Shown: piece after piece, positions 23,557 to 31,374 of the stretch
How the letters are laid out: each line of letters opens with the position of its first letter
How positions within the stretch are numbered: position 1 is the first letter of the stretch
NCBI GenBank assembly: GCA_937898665.1
Contig: CALEIY010000138.1
Coordinates: 1-41,869, forward strand
Origin: Candidatus Bathyarchaeota archaeon
Lineage (GTDB): Archaea; Thermoproteota; Bathyarchaeia; TCS64; B23
Direction of reading: 5' to 3'
Length of the DNA stretch: 41,869 nucleotides
Program-made: the position numbers and the translations under genes
Notes under the pieces: model-generated
What the model was told of the DNA's origin: nothing
The model's input: only the letters and a program-made list of their open reading frames with translations
Database searches by the model: none

Positions 23557-24206
23557 GGATCGCAGGCGTCGACGACGCTGGGAGGGGCTGCGTCATAGGG
23601 CCCCTCGTCATAGCGGGAGTCCTCGTCGATGAGGAGGCCGTTGAGAGGCTTAGACTTCTAGGCGTCCACGACTCCAAGACCCTCTCACCCCGTAGGAGGG
23701 AGCTGTTAGCTGCGGAGATCAAGGAGATCGCCTTAGACTACACCTACTTCGAGATCCCTCCGAGGGCTATAGATAGGGTTGTGGAGAGGGGTGTGAAGCT
23801 TAGGAGGCTCAACTATCTAGAGGCCCTGGCGATGGCTGAGGTGATTAGGAGGCTGAAGCCTGACATCGTCTACGTCGACGCATCAGACATCGACGCTGAG
23901 AGATTCAAGGGGCATATCCTAAGCGCCCTACGGGAGAAGCCTCAGATAGTTTCGGAGCATGAGGCTGATGCCCGATACCCCGTGGTGGCCGCGGCCTCCA
24001 TATTGGCGAAGGTGAGGAGGGATAGCATCATAAGGGAGCTTCAACGGCGCTACGGCGACTTCGGATCGGGATACCCCCACGACTCGAGGACGGTTAAGTT
24101 CCTAGAGGATTGGTTTCGTAGAAATCCCCGTGAGGTACCCCCCTTCATAAGGGGTAGCTGGTCGACGGTTAAGAGGATTAGGCGTAAACTCCTCTTTCAG
24201 GGCTGA
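23553..24206 (+). CDS. rnhB: Ribonuclease HII
   Basis: The 217-residue enzyme cleaves RNA in RNA:DNA hybrids and single ribonucleotides in DNA. It has the family start GVDDAGRGCVIGPLVIAGV, DSKTLSPRRRE, VYVDASDIDAERF with an active-site Asp, and EHEADARYPVVAAASILAKVRRD with another. The first motif normally reads DEAGRG; here the Glu is Asp8, so the DEDD site would be DDDD. The sequence GSGYPHDSRTVKFL follows the catalytic region as usual. It is coupled to the THEP1 gene by an ATGA overlap and overlaps the convergent fibrillarin gene by 10 bp. Confidence 0.93.
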   Translation: MRIAGVDDAGRGCVIGPLVIAGVLVDEEAVERLRLLGVHDSKTLSPRRRELLAAEIKEIALDYTYFEIPPRAIDRVVERGVKLRRLNYLEALAMAEVIRRLKPDIVYVDASDIDAERFKGHILSALREKPQIVSEHEADARYPVVAAASILAKVRRDSIIRELQRRYGDFGSGYPHDSRTVKFLEDWFRRNPREVPPFIRGSWSTVKRIRRKLLFQG

Positions 24207-24880
24207 TACCTTGCGAGGGCCATGGCGTGGTCTCGCTCATAGGGTTCAAGCTCCACAACCTCTAAGACCGCGAAGTCCGACGCCTTAAGCTCCCCGATCT
24301 GCTCCTCATATACCTCCTCCGGAGGCCTCGTCACATCTATGCTTCTAGACTTTATCGCCATCAACGCCCATCCATCTGGCTTTAGGAATAGCCTCGCATT
24401 CCTAACGACTATCGACGCCTGATCGGGTTGAGCTACATCGGCGTAGATGACGTCGACGAGGGGTATAAGCGCGGAGTAGGCCTCCGGCCTCCGAGCGTCC
24501 CCCAATATCGGTGAGACGTTAGATCTATGCCTAGCAACTCTCTCCAGGAAGTCTCTCATGGGTCTTGGGGCGATGTCGACGCCCCAGACATGCCCCTCAA
24601 CGCCTACGATGTCGGAGACGTGTGAGCAATTCGTCCCCGTCGCGGTTCCGAGGTATAGAACCCTACATCCAGGTCTTATAGGCATCTCGCTTAAACCCTT
24701 CAGGAGGGCTGCGGCCAGCTTATTCCTATAGGGATTCCAGACCCTATATTCGTCTCCGTCGAGGATGACTCGCCTCTCCCCATAGACGCTTATGCCAGGG
24801 GCGAGGTTTAGGGTTGCCAGATGCTCTCGGCCATCGATCCTCAGCTTATAAACCCCTGGATAGGGCTGCGATAGCTCCAT
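24197..24880 (-). CDS. flpA: Fibrillarin, box C/D sRNP 2'-O-methyltransferase
   Basis: The 227-residue protein matches archaeal fibrillarin throughout: RVWNPYRNKLAAALLKG, the SAM-binding VLYLGTATGTNCSHVSDIVG, VWGVDIAPRPMRDFL, and VDVIYADVAQPDQASI with the catalytic Asp, then LMAIKSRSIDVTRPPEEVYEEQ. With Nop5 and L7Ae it methylates rRNA and tRNA riboses guided by box C/D RNAs. The small Cys4 gene lies 11 bp upstream on the same strand, and the Nop5 gene is further upstream, separated by the oppositely oriented alba. Confidence 0.96.
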   Translation of the reverse strand: MELSQPYPGVYKLRIDGREHLATLNLAPGISVYGERRVILDGDEYRVWNPYRNKLAAALLKGLSEMPIRPGCRVLYLGTATGTNCSHVSDIVGVEGHVWGVDIAPRPMRDFLERVARHRSNVSPILGDARRPEAYSALIPLVDVIYADVAQPDQASIVVRNARLFLKPDGWALMAIKSRSIDVTRPPEEVYEEQIGELKASDFAVLEVVELEPYERDHAMALARYQP

Positions 24881-24891
24881 GCCGTGAACTC

Positions 24892-25131
24892 CTATCTCGC
24901 CTCTATATCCCTCTCCATCATCTTAGCCTGATCCACGGCGATCTTCTGAAGCCAGCCGAGGGGAGTTCTAAGCTCTCCAACCCTTCTAGCATAATGGTGG
25001 CAGTTGACATAGGCGGGAGTGCTACAAACCCTGGTGAAATAGTCCTTCGTCACCTCGACGGTGCAATCCTTTATGAAGGGGCAGTCCCTCCTTCGAAACC
25101 GCCGCTCCAGAGCTTCCATCAGCGTCTCCAT
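24892..25131 (-). CDS. Small four-cysteine protein upstream of fibrillarin
   Basis: The 79-residue protein has a central RDCPFIKDCTVEV segment, then a Cys near 36 and another near 44 in CSTPAYVNCHHYARR, giving C-x5-C-x12-C-x7-C. The spacing suggests a zinc- or Fe-S-binding fold. The C-terminus is helical (DQAKMMERDIEAR). I do not recognise the family. Its 11-bp distance to fibrillarin indicates one transcript, so a role in rRNA modification or ribosome assembly is possible but inferred from position only. A TATA-like CTTATC near 25150 lies upstream. Confidence 0.65.
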   Translation of the reverse strand: METLMEALERRFRRRDCPFIKDCTVEVTKDYFTRVCSTPAYVNCHHYARRVGELRTPLGWLQKIAVDQAKMMERDIEAR

Positions 25132-25218
25132 CTCTCAGAGTCCGATAAGATATGCTCCCTCTGATATGTAAATCTTTCAGGGTTTAGGGATTCGGAATAG
25201 GAGTCCACCCGATGGAAA

Positions 25219-25228
25219 ATATTTTAAT
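25219..25228 (+). promoter_or_regulatory. BRE/TATA promoter of alba
   Basis: GGAAA (25214-25218) followed by ATATTTTAAT is a good archaeal BRE-TATA pair. The expected transcription start is near 25250, leaving a leader of about 10 nt before the ATG at 25260. Confidence 0.6.
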
Positions 25229-25259
25229 CCTATCGGAGTAATCGCTCTGGGGTGCGGAG

Positions 25260-25535
25260 ATGTCTGAGGAGGCTGAGACCGTCTACGTCGGCTCCAAGCC
25301 GATCCTGACCTACGTCCTCGCCGTGATAAACGCCTTCCAGAGAGCTGACAAGGTTAAGGTGCTGGCCAGGGGGAGGGCCATAAGCAGCGCCGTCGACGTG
25401 GTGGAGGTCGCCAGGAGGAGTTTCATAGAGAACTTGAAGATCGAGAACATCGAGATCGGCACAGAGACCGTCGGCGAGGGCGATCAGGCGAGAAACGTCT
25501 CCACGATAGCGATAACGCTGTCAAAGGAGAAGTAG
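25260..25535 (+). CDS. alba: Alba, archaeal chromatin and RNA-binding protein
   Basis: The 91-residue protein follows Alba closely: VYVGSKPILTYVLAVINAFQ with the acetylatable/DNA-contacting Lys in SKP, VKVLARGRAISSAVDVVEVARRSFIENLKIENIEIGTE, and an ISTIAITL-like last strand (STIAITLSKEK). Alba coats DNA as dimers and also binds RNA. It lies between two minus-strand box C/D sRNP genes, with its own strong promoter. Its end is 5 bp from the end of nop5, convergent. Confidence 0.96.
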   Translation: MSEEAETVYVGSKPILTYVLAVINAFQRADKVKVLARGRAISSAVDVVEVARRSFIENLKIENIEIGTETVGEGDQARNVSTIAITLSKEK

Positions 25536-25540
25536 AGGCT

Positions 25541-26701
25541 TCAACGATTTTTTCTCAAATCCCTCAACTCCCTCTCCAACTCATCTCGAAGTCTATCCCC
25601 CATCATGGCCCCCGTGAAGGCGTCGGCTCTGGCTGCGAGGGCGAGCTTCGAGGCCAGCAGCCTCGCGGCCTTCCCCCTCAGGGCTTTCGGACTTCTATGG
25701 ATGAGGGGATGCTGGAAGATTAGGCCATGCTTAGGCATCTTCGCCCCCCTCCGCAAGGCTCTGAAGAGGGCCTTCTCGGCGCCTAGGAGCTGTATCTTGC
25801 TGCTCGGCATCATAGCCAGCCTCCTCAGCCCCCCAGCCTTCTCCACCAGCTTCGCCGCCAGGATCGATCCGGCCACCCTTGAGAGGTTTGGAGCCACCTC
25901 CTCCATCAAAGCTGATAGGTAATCCTCCAGATGCCTCCTATACTCGTAGAGTTTGAGGATTCCCCTAGCCAGCTCCCTCAAGGCCTCCAGGTCGCCCTCT
26001 CCAAGTGGGGCTCCGAGGGAGGAGTGGGCTGAGGAGGCGATCCGCTCGGAGCGCTCAGCTGAGATGCCTATACGCCTCAGGCTCTCAGCCTCCATATTCC
26101 CTCTGCCACCCAGCTCCGCGATTATCCTGGCGTAGGTCTCGTGATCGGCCACTAGACGGCTGAGCTCTGGGAAGTGGATTCCATACCATTCTCGGAGATT
26201 GCTGCTTAGGGCGTTGAGAGCCTTATCGAGGTTGGCTAGGAGGTGGACTGCTTGGGAGATGTGGGTCTCCCTCTCAGCTAGAGCCTTGGACACCCTCCTC
26301 CTGGTGAGATGCTTGGATACCCTGTGGCTTAGATGATGGAGCTCCAGAGGGTGATCCAGGACGCCTAGCTCCACTCCCAGCTCGGCAAGTCGTCCTCGAA
26401 GCCTCCTCTCAGCTTCGGAGACCTTGAACTCTGCCTTGAACCCCAGCTTCGCGGAGGCCTCCGCTAAACCCCTATTCGAGGTGGTCACCCTCCTTATGCC
26501 CCTCTCCTTAAGCCCCTTGAGGAGCTCCTCAAGCCATCTGGTCGGCTCTCCCCTTAGATGCCCCTCAAGACTCTCGGCGATCGCCTCCACCTCCTTGGGA
26601 TAGGGGACATAATCGATGATCTCTCCCCTCTCATCTAGGGCGAAGATGCCTAGGAGGGTGTCGACGAGGTGGATGGTCTCCGAAGGCTTATCTTGATACA
26701 C
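25541..26701 (-). CDS. nop5: Nop5/Nop56-like box C/D sRNP core protein
   Basis: This protein of about 386 residues has the N-terminal fibrillarin-binding domain (LVDTLLGIFALDERGEIIDYVPYP), the long coiled coil around residues 140-290, and the NOP RNA-binding domain (APNLSRVAGSILAAKLVEKAGG, MPSSKIQLLGAEKALFRALR, KHGLIFQHPLIHRSP, RGKAARLLASKLALAARAD). It scaffolds L7Ae, guide RNA and fibrillarin. I prefer the GTG at 26701 to an upstream ATG at 26740: it lies 27 bp from a TATA-like element and begins just before the conserved domain. Its promoter is nested with that of pyrD. Confidence 0.95.
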   Translation of the reverse strand: MYQDKPSETIHLVDTLLGIFALDERGEIIDYVPYPKEVEAIAESLEGHLRGEPTRWLEELLKGLKERGIRRVTTSNRGLAEASAKLGFKAEFKVSEAERRLRGRLAELGVELGVLDHPLELHHLSHRVSKHLTRRRVSKALAERETHISQAVHLLANLDKALNALSSNLREWYGIHFPELSRLVADHETYARIIAELGGRGNMEAESLRRIGISAERSERIASSAHSSLGAPLGEGDLEALRELARGILKLYEYRRHLEDYLSALMEEVAPNLSRVAGSILAAKLVEKAGGLRRLAMMPSSKIQLLGAEKALFRALRRGAKMPKHGLIFQHPLIHRSPKALRGKAARLLASKLALAARADAFTGAMMGDRLRDELERELRDLRKNR

Positions 26702-26731
26702 GCTTAGTTTGATGGGGATGGCTGAGATAAG
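26687..26731. promoter_or_regulatory. Nested divergent promoters of nop5 and pyrD within an inverted repeat
   Basis: CTTATCT (26687-26693) and its reverse complement AGATAAG (26725-26731) form a 7-bp inverted repeat. The left arm is placed as TATA for pyrD (28 bp before ATG 26718) and the right arm, read on minus, for nop5 (27 bp before GTG 26701). Each element therefore lies inside the coding start of the other gene. Confidence 0.4.
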
Positions 26732-27632
26732 GTTAGCCATAGAAATCGCGGGTTTAAACCTGAGAAATCCGGTGATGAACGCCGCCGGAATACTTGGATT
26801 GACGGCCGACCTGCTCCGAAGGGTCTACGAGGAGGGGGCTGGAGCCGTCGTCACCAAGAGCATAGGCCTAAAACCCAGGATGGGCCATCCGAATCCAACG
26901 GTCGCCATCGTTGAGGGAGGCCTCATAAATGCCATGGGACTGCCAAATCCAGGTGTTGAATACTTCCTAGGGGAATTAGAGAAGCTGAAGGCTGGAGGTA
27001 TACCCGTCGTCGCCAGCTTCTTCGGAGAAACCCTCGACGAATTCGTGGAGGTGGCCTCAAGATTGTCGGAGGCCGGCGTCGACGCCTTGGAGCTGAACTG
27101 TAGCTGCCCAAACGTCGAGGGCGTCGGCATCCTAGGCAGCGACCCAGGGGCTGTAAAACGGGTGACGGAGGCCGTCAAGGGATGCGTCGACAAACCCCTC
27201 TTCGTGAAGCTGTCGCCGAATGTCTCCGACATCACCGAGATCGCCAGGGCCGCCGAGAGGGGTGGAGCAGATGGATTGACAGCCGTCAACACGCTGAGGG
27301 CCATCGCCCTCAGCATCGAGGCCCGCCGGCCGATACTGTCAAATGTCACCGGAGGCCTCTCAGGGCCGGCTTTGAAGCCCGTCGCCCTCCGATGCGTCTG
27401 GGAGATCTACGAGGCGGTTGAGATCCCCATCATAGGCTGTGGGGGCATCACCACTTGGAGGGATGCCGTCGAGTATCTCCTCGCCGGAGCCTCAGCCCTC
27501 CAGGTTGGGACGGCCATAATGACCCGAGGTCTAAGGGTCTTCAGGGAGATCAACATGGGTTTGAGGAATTACCTTGAGGAGAATGGCTTTAGGGAGGTCT
27601 CAGAGCTTGTCGGATTGGCGCATGAGAGCTGA
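26718..27632 (+). CDS. pyrD: Dihydroorotate dehydrogenase, class 1B catalytic subunit
   Basis: The TIM-barrel flavoenzyme of about 304 residues has AGLNLRNPVMNAAGILG at the start, GLKPRMGHPNPT, NAMGLPNPGVEYF, ELNCSCPNVEG with the catalytic Cys of class 1B (Cys rather than Ser as base), KPLFVKLSPNVSDI, AVNTLRA, GGLSGPALKPVALRCV and IIGCGGITTWRDAVEYLLAGASALQVGTA. It oxidises dihydroorotate to orotate in pyrimidine synthesis and passes electrons to PyrK, encoded immediately downstream with an 11-bp overlap. ATGs at 26712 and 26718 are both possible starts. Confidence 0.95.
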   Translation: MAEIRLAIEIAGLNLRNPVMNAAGILGLTADLLRRVYEEGAGAVVTKSIGLKPRMGHPNPTVAIVEGGLINAMGLPNPGVEYFLGELEKLKAGGIPVVASFFGETLDEFVEVASRLSEAGVDALELNCSCPNVEGVGILGSDPGAVKRVTEAVKGCVDKPLFVKLSPNVSDITEIARAAERGGADGLTAVNTLRAIALSIEARRPILSNVTGGLSGPALKPVALRCVWEIYEAVEIPIIGCGGITTWRDAVEYLLAGASALQVGTAIMTRGLRVFREINMGLRNYLEENGFREVSELVGLAHES

Positions 27633-28425
27633 GGCCCATAGGGCCGTTAGGATTCTAAGGGTGGTCGAGGAGGCGGAGGGGGTTTCAACCCTCTACTTCG
27701 GCGACGCCCTCTGCCGGAAAGCCCAGCCTGGGCAGTTCATCATGGTTTGGCCTCCTGGGGCGGAGGAGGTTCCCATGTCCCTCTCCACCATCGGCGGGGA
27801 GTCCTCCATAACGGTTAAGGCCGTAGGCCCAACTTCGAGGAGGCTGACATCCCTCGGTGAGGGGGATCTCATCATGATTAGAGGCCCCTTCGGAAGAGGC
27901 TTCACCCTGATGGGTGAGAAACCCCTCCTCGTCGCCGGTGGAACAGGGGTAGCGCCCATTAAACCCCTAGTGGAGGAGATGCTGAGCCGAGGCCTGAAGC
28001 CTACGCTGATCCTCGGCGCCAGAACAAAGGATAGACTCCTCTTCCTAAATAGGCTTAGGAGGCTCCTCGGCTCCAAGCTTCACATCGCGACGGATGACGG
28101 CTCCCTAGGCTTCAGCGGCCCCGCCTCAAAGTATGCCGAGAGACTCCTAGATGAGGGATGCTTCGACGCCGTCTATGCCTGCGGCCCAGAGGCGATGATG
28201 GCAGCCCTCTATAGAGCCGCCGAGCGACGTGGCCTACCTATCCAGGTGAGTCTTGAGCGATACATGAAGTGCGCCATCGGCCTCTGCGGCAGCTGCGCCA
28301 TCGGCCCCTATAGGGTATGCCGAGACGGCCCAGTCTTCAATGGCGAGATGCTACGCAGGGTTTTAGACGAGTTCGGCCGCCGCCGTCTAGACCCCTCCGG
28401 CAGGTCTACACCCCTAGAGGAGTAG
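27622..28425 (+). CDS. pyrK: Dihydroorotate dehydrogenase electron-transfer subunit
   Basis: The protein of about 267 residues is a ferredoxin-reductase-like subunit: GQFIMVWPPGAEEVPMSLS with the FAD-binding region, GPFGRGF, LLVAGGTGVAPIKPLVEEM for NAD binding, VYACGPEAMM, and the C-terminal [2Fe-2S] ligand set in MKCAIGLCGSCAIG plus a following VC. It links PyrD to NAD+. I chose the ATG at 27622, overlapping the pyrD stop by 11 bp; an earlier in-frame ATG at 27574 would lie deep in pyrD. Confidence 0.93.
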   Translation: MRAEAHRAVRILRVVEEAEGVSTLYFGDALCRKAQPGQFIMVWPPGAEEVPMSLSTIGGESSITVKAVGPTSRRLTSLGEGDLIMIRGPFGRGFTLMGEKPLLVAGGTGVAPIKPLVEEMLSRGLKPTLILGARTKDRLLFLNRLRRLLGSKLHIATDDGSLGFSGPASKYAERLLDEGCFDAVYACGPEAMMAALYRAAERRGLPIQVSLERYMKCAIGLCGSCAIGPYRVCRDGPVFNGEMLRRVLDEFGRRRLDPSGRSTPLEE

Positions 28426-28500
28426 AGGAGGCGTTTCATAGCCACCGTGGATTGGGAGGCTTTAAACAGTCATCCCTTCGATCCATAACTGGTGTAGATC

Positions 28501-29292
28501 TTGGCGGAGGTTGAGATACTCTTCCACTGCTTCTACCTCCAATTCGGCGTCTATGAGGGTCATCCGATCCTCAGCCTCCGATGGCCCCTGACCCCAATGC
28601 CTGAGCCTGAGATCTCTGAGGCCTATGGGGGATTAGTCTTCAACATAGGCTCCACGAATACGGCGCTCATCAGAGATGAGGGCCTAAACATCCTGGTAGA
28701 CCCTGGGATATTGCAGCTGGGTCGATATGGGGCGATGCAGAAGAGGTTGGCCCAGCTGGGCCTTAAGCCTGAGGATATCGACATAGTTGTGAACACCCAC
28801 TGCCACTATGATCACGTTGAGTGTAACTACCTCTTCAGGGGTAAGCCCCTCATAATCCATGAGGCTGAGATCGAGTATTTCCGCAGGCTCTACTGGCCTG
28901 AGTTCGCCGATGCGTTTCTAGGCATCATGGACGTTGAGGCCATCAGGGGCGATAAGGAGCTTACGGGCGACGTTAAGGTCATCGAAACCCCTGGACATAC
29001 GCCTGGAAGCATCTCCGTGGTCGCCGAAACCCCTGAGGGCCGAGTTATCTGCGCTGGGGACGCCATCATCGTTAAGGAGGATCTACTGGAGCTCCGACCG
29101 CCGAGAGTGGTCTCCCTAAACTACGATCCGGAGATGGCCGTTGAAAGTCTAAGGAGGATTAGAGATCTGGATCCATCACTGGTCATTCCAGGGCATGACG
29201 CCCCCTTCAACCCTAGAAAGGTTTATAGAAGTCAAAGCCATAGCCCTACCGGTTGCCATGCCGACTCATGGGTCTCTGACGAAGGCGGGTAA
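28501..29292 (+). CDS. MBL-fold metallo-hydrolase
   Basis: The 263-residue protein carries the metallo-beta-lactamase zinc motif NTHCHYDHVE (HxHxDH), a downstream ETPGHTPGS His, AGDAII with the bridging Asp, and a C-terminal IPGHDAPF His. The fold covers hydrolases such as lactonases, thioesterases and glyoxalase-like enzymes. The N-terminal FYLQFGVYEGHPIL region resembles the N-acyl-homoserine-lactonase-like branch, but the substrate is not determinable. The start is TTG at 28501, after a TATA-like TTTAAAC near 28464. The 3' end overlaps the S30e gene by 35 bp. Confidence 0.85.
   Translation: MAEVEILFHCFYLQFGVYEGHPILSLRWPLTPMPEPEISEAYGGLVFNIGSTNTALIRDEGLNILVDPGILQLGRYGAMQKRLAQLGLKPEDIDIVVNTHCHYDHVECNYLFRGKPLIIHEAEIEYFRRLYWPEFADAFLGIMDVEAIRGDKELTGDVKVIETPGHTPGSISVVAETPEGRVICAGDAIIVKEDLLELRPPRVVSLNYDPEMAVESLRRIRDLDPSLVIPGHDAPFNPRKVYRSQSHSPTGCHADSWVSDEGG
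29217..29228 (+). promoter_or_regulatory. Probable internal TATA box for the S30e gene
   Basis: GAAAGGTTTATAGA near the 3' end of the MBL gene has a BRE-like GAAAG before a TATA-like TTTATA, and would start a transcript near 29250, just before the S30e ATG at 29258. Confidence 0.45.
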
Positions 29293-29425
29293 GGTTCGAT
29301 CTCAGACGCCGAAGATCGAGCCCATACCCCGCACCAGGCCGTTTCCAAGGCGTAGGAATAGACGTAACTATAAGGTGAGGATCCTCTACCCCATGATCTA
29401 CGGCCAGGAGGAGCAGGGCAGATAG
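29258..29425 (+). CDS. rps30e: Small-subunit ribosomal protein eS30
   Basis: The 55-residue basic protein has the eS30 hallmark sequence: MPTHGSLTKAGKVRSQTP, then PRRRNRRNYKVRIL. Archaeal S30e is about 50-60 residues, so it is full length. The ATG at 29258 lies inside the 3' end of the MBL gene in a different frame (35-bp overlap). A longer in-frame ORF begins at 29195, but its extra residues are not conserved in the family. It is followed after 6 bp by elp3, and the pair is probably co-transcribed. Confidence 0.93.
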   Translation: MPTHGSLTKAGKVRSQTPKIEPIPRTRPFPRRRNRRNYKVRILYPMIYGQEEQGR

Positions 29426-29431
29426 GGGGTT

Positions 29432-31018
29432 ATGGCCGCCGATTATGAGGCCCTCAGGGTAATCATCGATAGGCTTCTAGAGATCCCACAGCTCACTAAG
29501 GAGGATGTCAACAGGGTTAAGCTTGAGGTATGCCGTGAGCGGGGCCTTAGACGCATACCTGGAAACTCTGAGCTTCTGGCAGCCCTGAGGCCTGGTGAGG
29601 AGCATCTCAGGGAGGTTCTGAGACGTAAGGTTGTGAGAACCCTAAGCGGAGTCGTCGTCATCGCAGCGATGACCGAGCCTCGAGCCTGCCCCCATGGACG
29701 ATGCGCCTACTGCCCTGGAGGCCCAGAGGAGGGGGTTCCCCAGAGCTATACGGGGCATGAACCAGCATCGATGAGGGGAATCCAGAACAGGTATGATCCC
29801 TATCTCCAGGTCTCCAGCAGGATTAGACAGCTGGAGTCGATAGGGCATAGGGTCGATAAGGTTGAGTTGATCATCATGGGTGGAACCTTCCCCGCCGCGC
29901 CGCTGAGCTATCAAAGATGGTTCATCAAGGGCTGCCTAGAAGCCCTCGTGGGTCGGAGAGCGGGAAGCTTTGAGGAGGTTAAAGCCCTGGCGGAGGAGGC
30001 TGTCGGCATAAGAAACGTCGGCATCACCGTTGAGACGAGGCCCGACTGGGCTGGCCGTGAGGTTGTGGATAGGCTGCTGGAGATGGGGGTCACCAGGGTT
30101 GAGATCGGCGTCCAAAACGTCTATGACGACATCTACAGACTCGTGGATAGGGGTCACAGCGTTGAGGATGTCATCGAGGCGACGGGTATCCTGAAGGACT
30201 CTGGGCTTAAGGTCTGCTATCACATGATGCCTGGTCTTCCAGGCTCAACGCCGGAGCGGGACTTGGAGGGATTCAGACGCATCTTCGAGGATCCAGACTT
30301 CAGGCCGGATATGTTGAAGATCTATCCAACCCTCGTCCTGAGGGGGACGAGGCTCTATGAGTGGTGGCGTCAGGGCCTATACAGGCCGCTGGAGACGGAG
30401 GAGGCTGTGGAGCTCCTAGCCCGGGTGAAGGCCCTAGTTCCGCCGTGGATTAGGATCATGAGGGTTCAACGGGATATACCCTCAAGGCTCATCGTAGCCG
30501 GCGTGAAGAAGAGCAATCTAAGGCAGCTGGTCTGGAGGCGTATGCGAAGCCTAGGGCTGAGATGTCGATGTATAAGATGCAGGGAGGTTGGCCAGCGTCG
30601 GCTGGAGGGCGTAGAGCCAGACCCAGAGAGGATCAGGGTGATTCATAGGGTCTATGAGGCCTCAGGGGGCCTTGAGGACTTCATATCCGTGGAGGATCCC
30701 GAGGCTGATGTCCTCATCGGATTGTTGAGGCTGAGAATCCCCTCCGAGCATGTTCATAGACCTGAGCTTAGGGGTCGCACGGCGATAGTTCGGGAGCTCC
30801 ACGTATACGGCCCCATGGTTCCCGTCGGGGAGCAGCCAAAAGAGGCCTGGCAGCATAGGGGTTGGGGCGAGATCCTCATGGAGGAGGCTGAGAGAGTGGC
30901 CCTGGAGAGGTATGACGCCAGGAAGCTGGCGGTGATGAGCGCCCTAGGAACCAAGCCATATTACGCAAGGCTGGGCTATCATCGAGACGGCGTCTATATG
31001 TCTAAGCCGCTGAGTTAG
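29432..31018 (+). CDS. elp3: Elp3, tRNA wobble-uridine carboxymethyltransferase
   Basis: The 528-residue protein joins a radical-SAM domain, with cluster motif ACPHGRCAYCPGG (C-x4-C-x2-C, near residues 86-94), to a C-terminal GNAT acetyltransferase domain (RELHVYGPMVPVG, GWGEILMEEAERVALE, KLAVMSALGTKPYYARLGYHRDGVYMSK). TVETRPDWAG and GVQNVYDDIYRLVDRGH lie in the TIM barrel. A Cys-rich CRCIRCREVG near 374 matches the zinc-binding region. It installs 5-carboxymethyl groups on U34 of tRNAs using acetyl-CoA. In archaea it works without the other Elongator subunits. Confidence 0.96.
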   Translation: MAADYEALRVIIDRLLEIPQLTKEDVNRVKLEVCRERGLRRIPGNSELLAALRPGEEHLREVLRRKVVRTLSGVVVIAAMTEPRACPHGRCAYCPGGPEEGVPQSYTGHEPASMRGIQNRYDPYLQVSSRIRQLESIGHRVDKVELIIMGGTFPAAPLSYQRWFIKGCLEALVGRRAGSFEEVKALAEEAVGIRNVGITVETRPDWAGREVVDRLLEMGVTRVEIGVQNVYDDIYRLVDRGHSVEDVIEATGILKDSGLKVCYHMMPGLPGSTPERDLEGFRRIFEDPDFRPDMLKIYPTLVLRGTRLYEWWRQGLYRPLETEEAVELLARVKALVPPWIRIMRVQRDIPSRLIVAGVKKSNLRQLVWRRMRSLGLRCRCIRCREVGQRRLEGVEPDPERIRVIHRVYEASGGLEDFISVEDPEADVLIGLLRLRIPSEHVHRPELRGRTAIVRELHVYGPMVPVGEQPKEAWQHRGWGEILMEEAERVALERYDARKLAVMSALGTKPYYARLGYHRDGVYMSKPLS

Positions 31019-31056
31019 AGCTTTATCACCCTAGAACCCTCAATACTCGGAGGGCC

Positions 31057-31362
31057 TTGTTCATCGTCGTATACCACTATAAAGTGCCTCCTGAGAAGGC
31101 TAGGGAGTATGTCCTCCTGGAGAGGAGGGCGATGGAGATATGCCTCGAACATGGATGCCTAGGCATAGAGCTATATAGGGATGCTAAAGACCCAAGCCAC
31201 TGGATGGAGATAGAGCGTTTCAGAGATGAGGAACACTATCTGGAGGTTAGGGAGGCGGTGGAGGGGGATGAACGCATGAAGCGCCTATATGAGGAGTTCA
31301 CCAATCTAATAGACGTGGAGCGCTGTGAAGCGGAGAAGCGAATCTACCTCAGAATGCTGTGA
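31057..31362 (+). CDS. ABM-type dimeric alpha-beta barrel protein
   Basis: The 101-residue protein begins FIVVYHYKVPPEKAREYVLLERRAMEICLEHGCLGIELYRDAKDPSHWMEIERFRDEEHYLEV in outline, the pattern of antibiotic-biosynthesis-monooxygenase-like ferredoxin folds. The fold occurs in heme-degrading and quinol monooxygenases and many proteins of unknown function; no catalytic residues can be assigned. The start is TTG at 31057, about 33 bp after a TTTAT element. It is 3 bp from the GTG option of gatD and may form an operon with gatDE. Confidence 0.65.
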   Translation: MFIVVYHYKVPPEKAREYVLLERRAMEICLEHGCLGIELYRDAKDPSHWMEIERFRDEEHYLEVREAVEGDERMKRLYEEFTNLIDVERCEAEKRIYLRML

Positions 31363-31374
31363 GAGGTGAGAATG

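Noticed and set aside
26702-26740. ATG start of Nop5 at 26740
   Set aside because: It would overlap the pyrD start by over 20 bp and place the likely TATA inside the gene; the conserved Nop5 domain begins only after the GTG at 26701. Not excluded completely.
29195-29257. Longer S30e start at 29195
   Set aside because: The extra 21 residues do not fit the eS30 family, whose conserved sequence begins at the ATG 29258; the region is the MBL 3' end in another frame.
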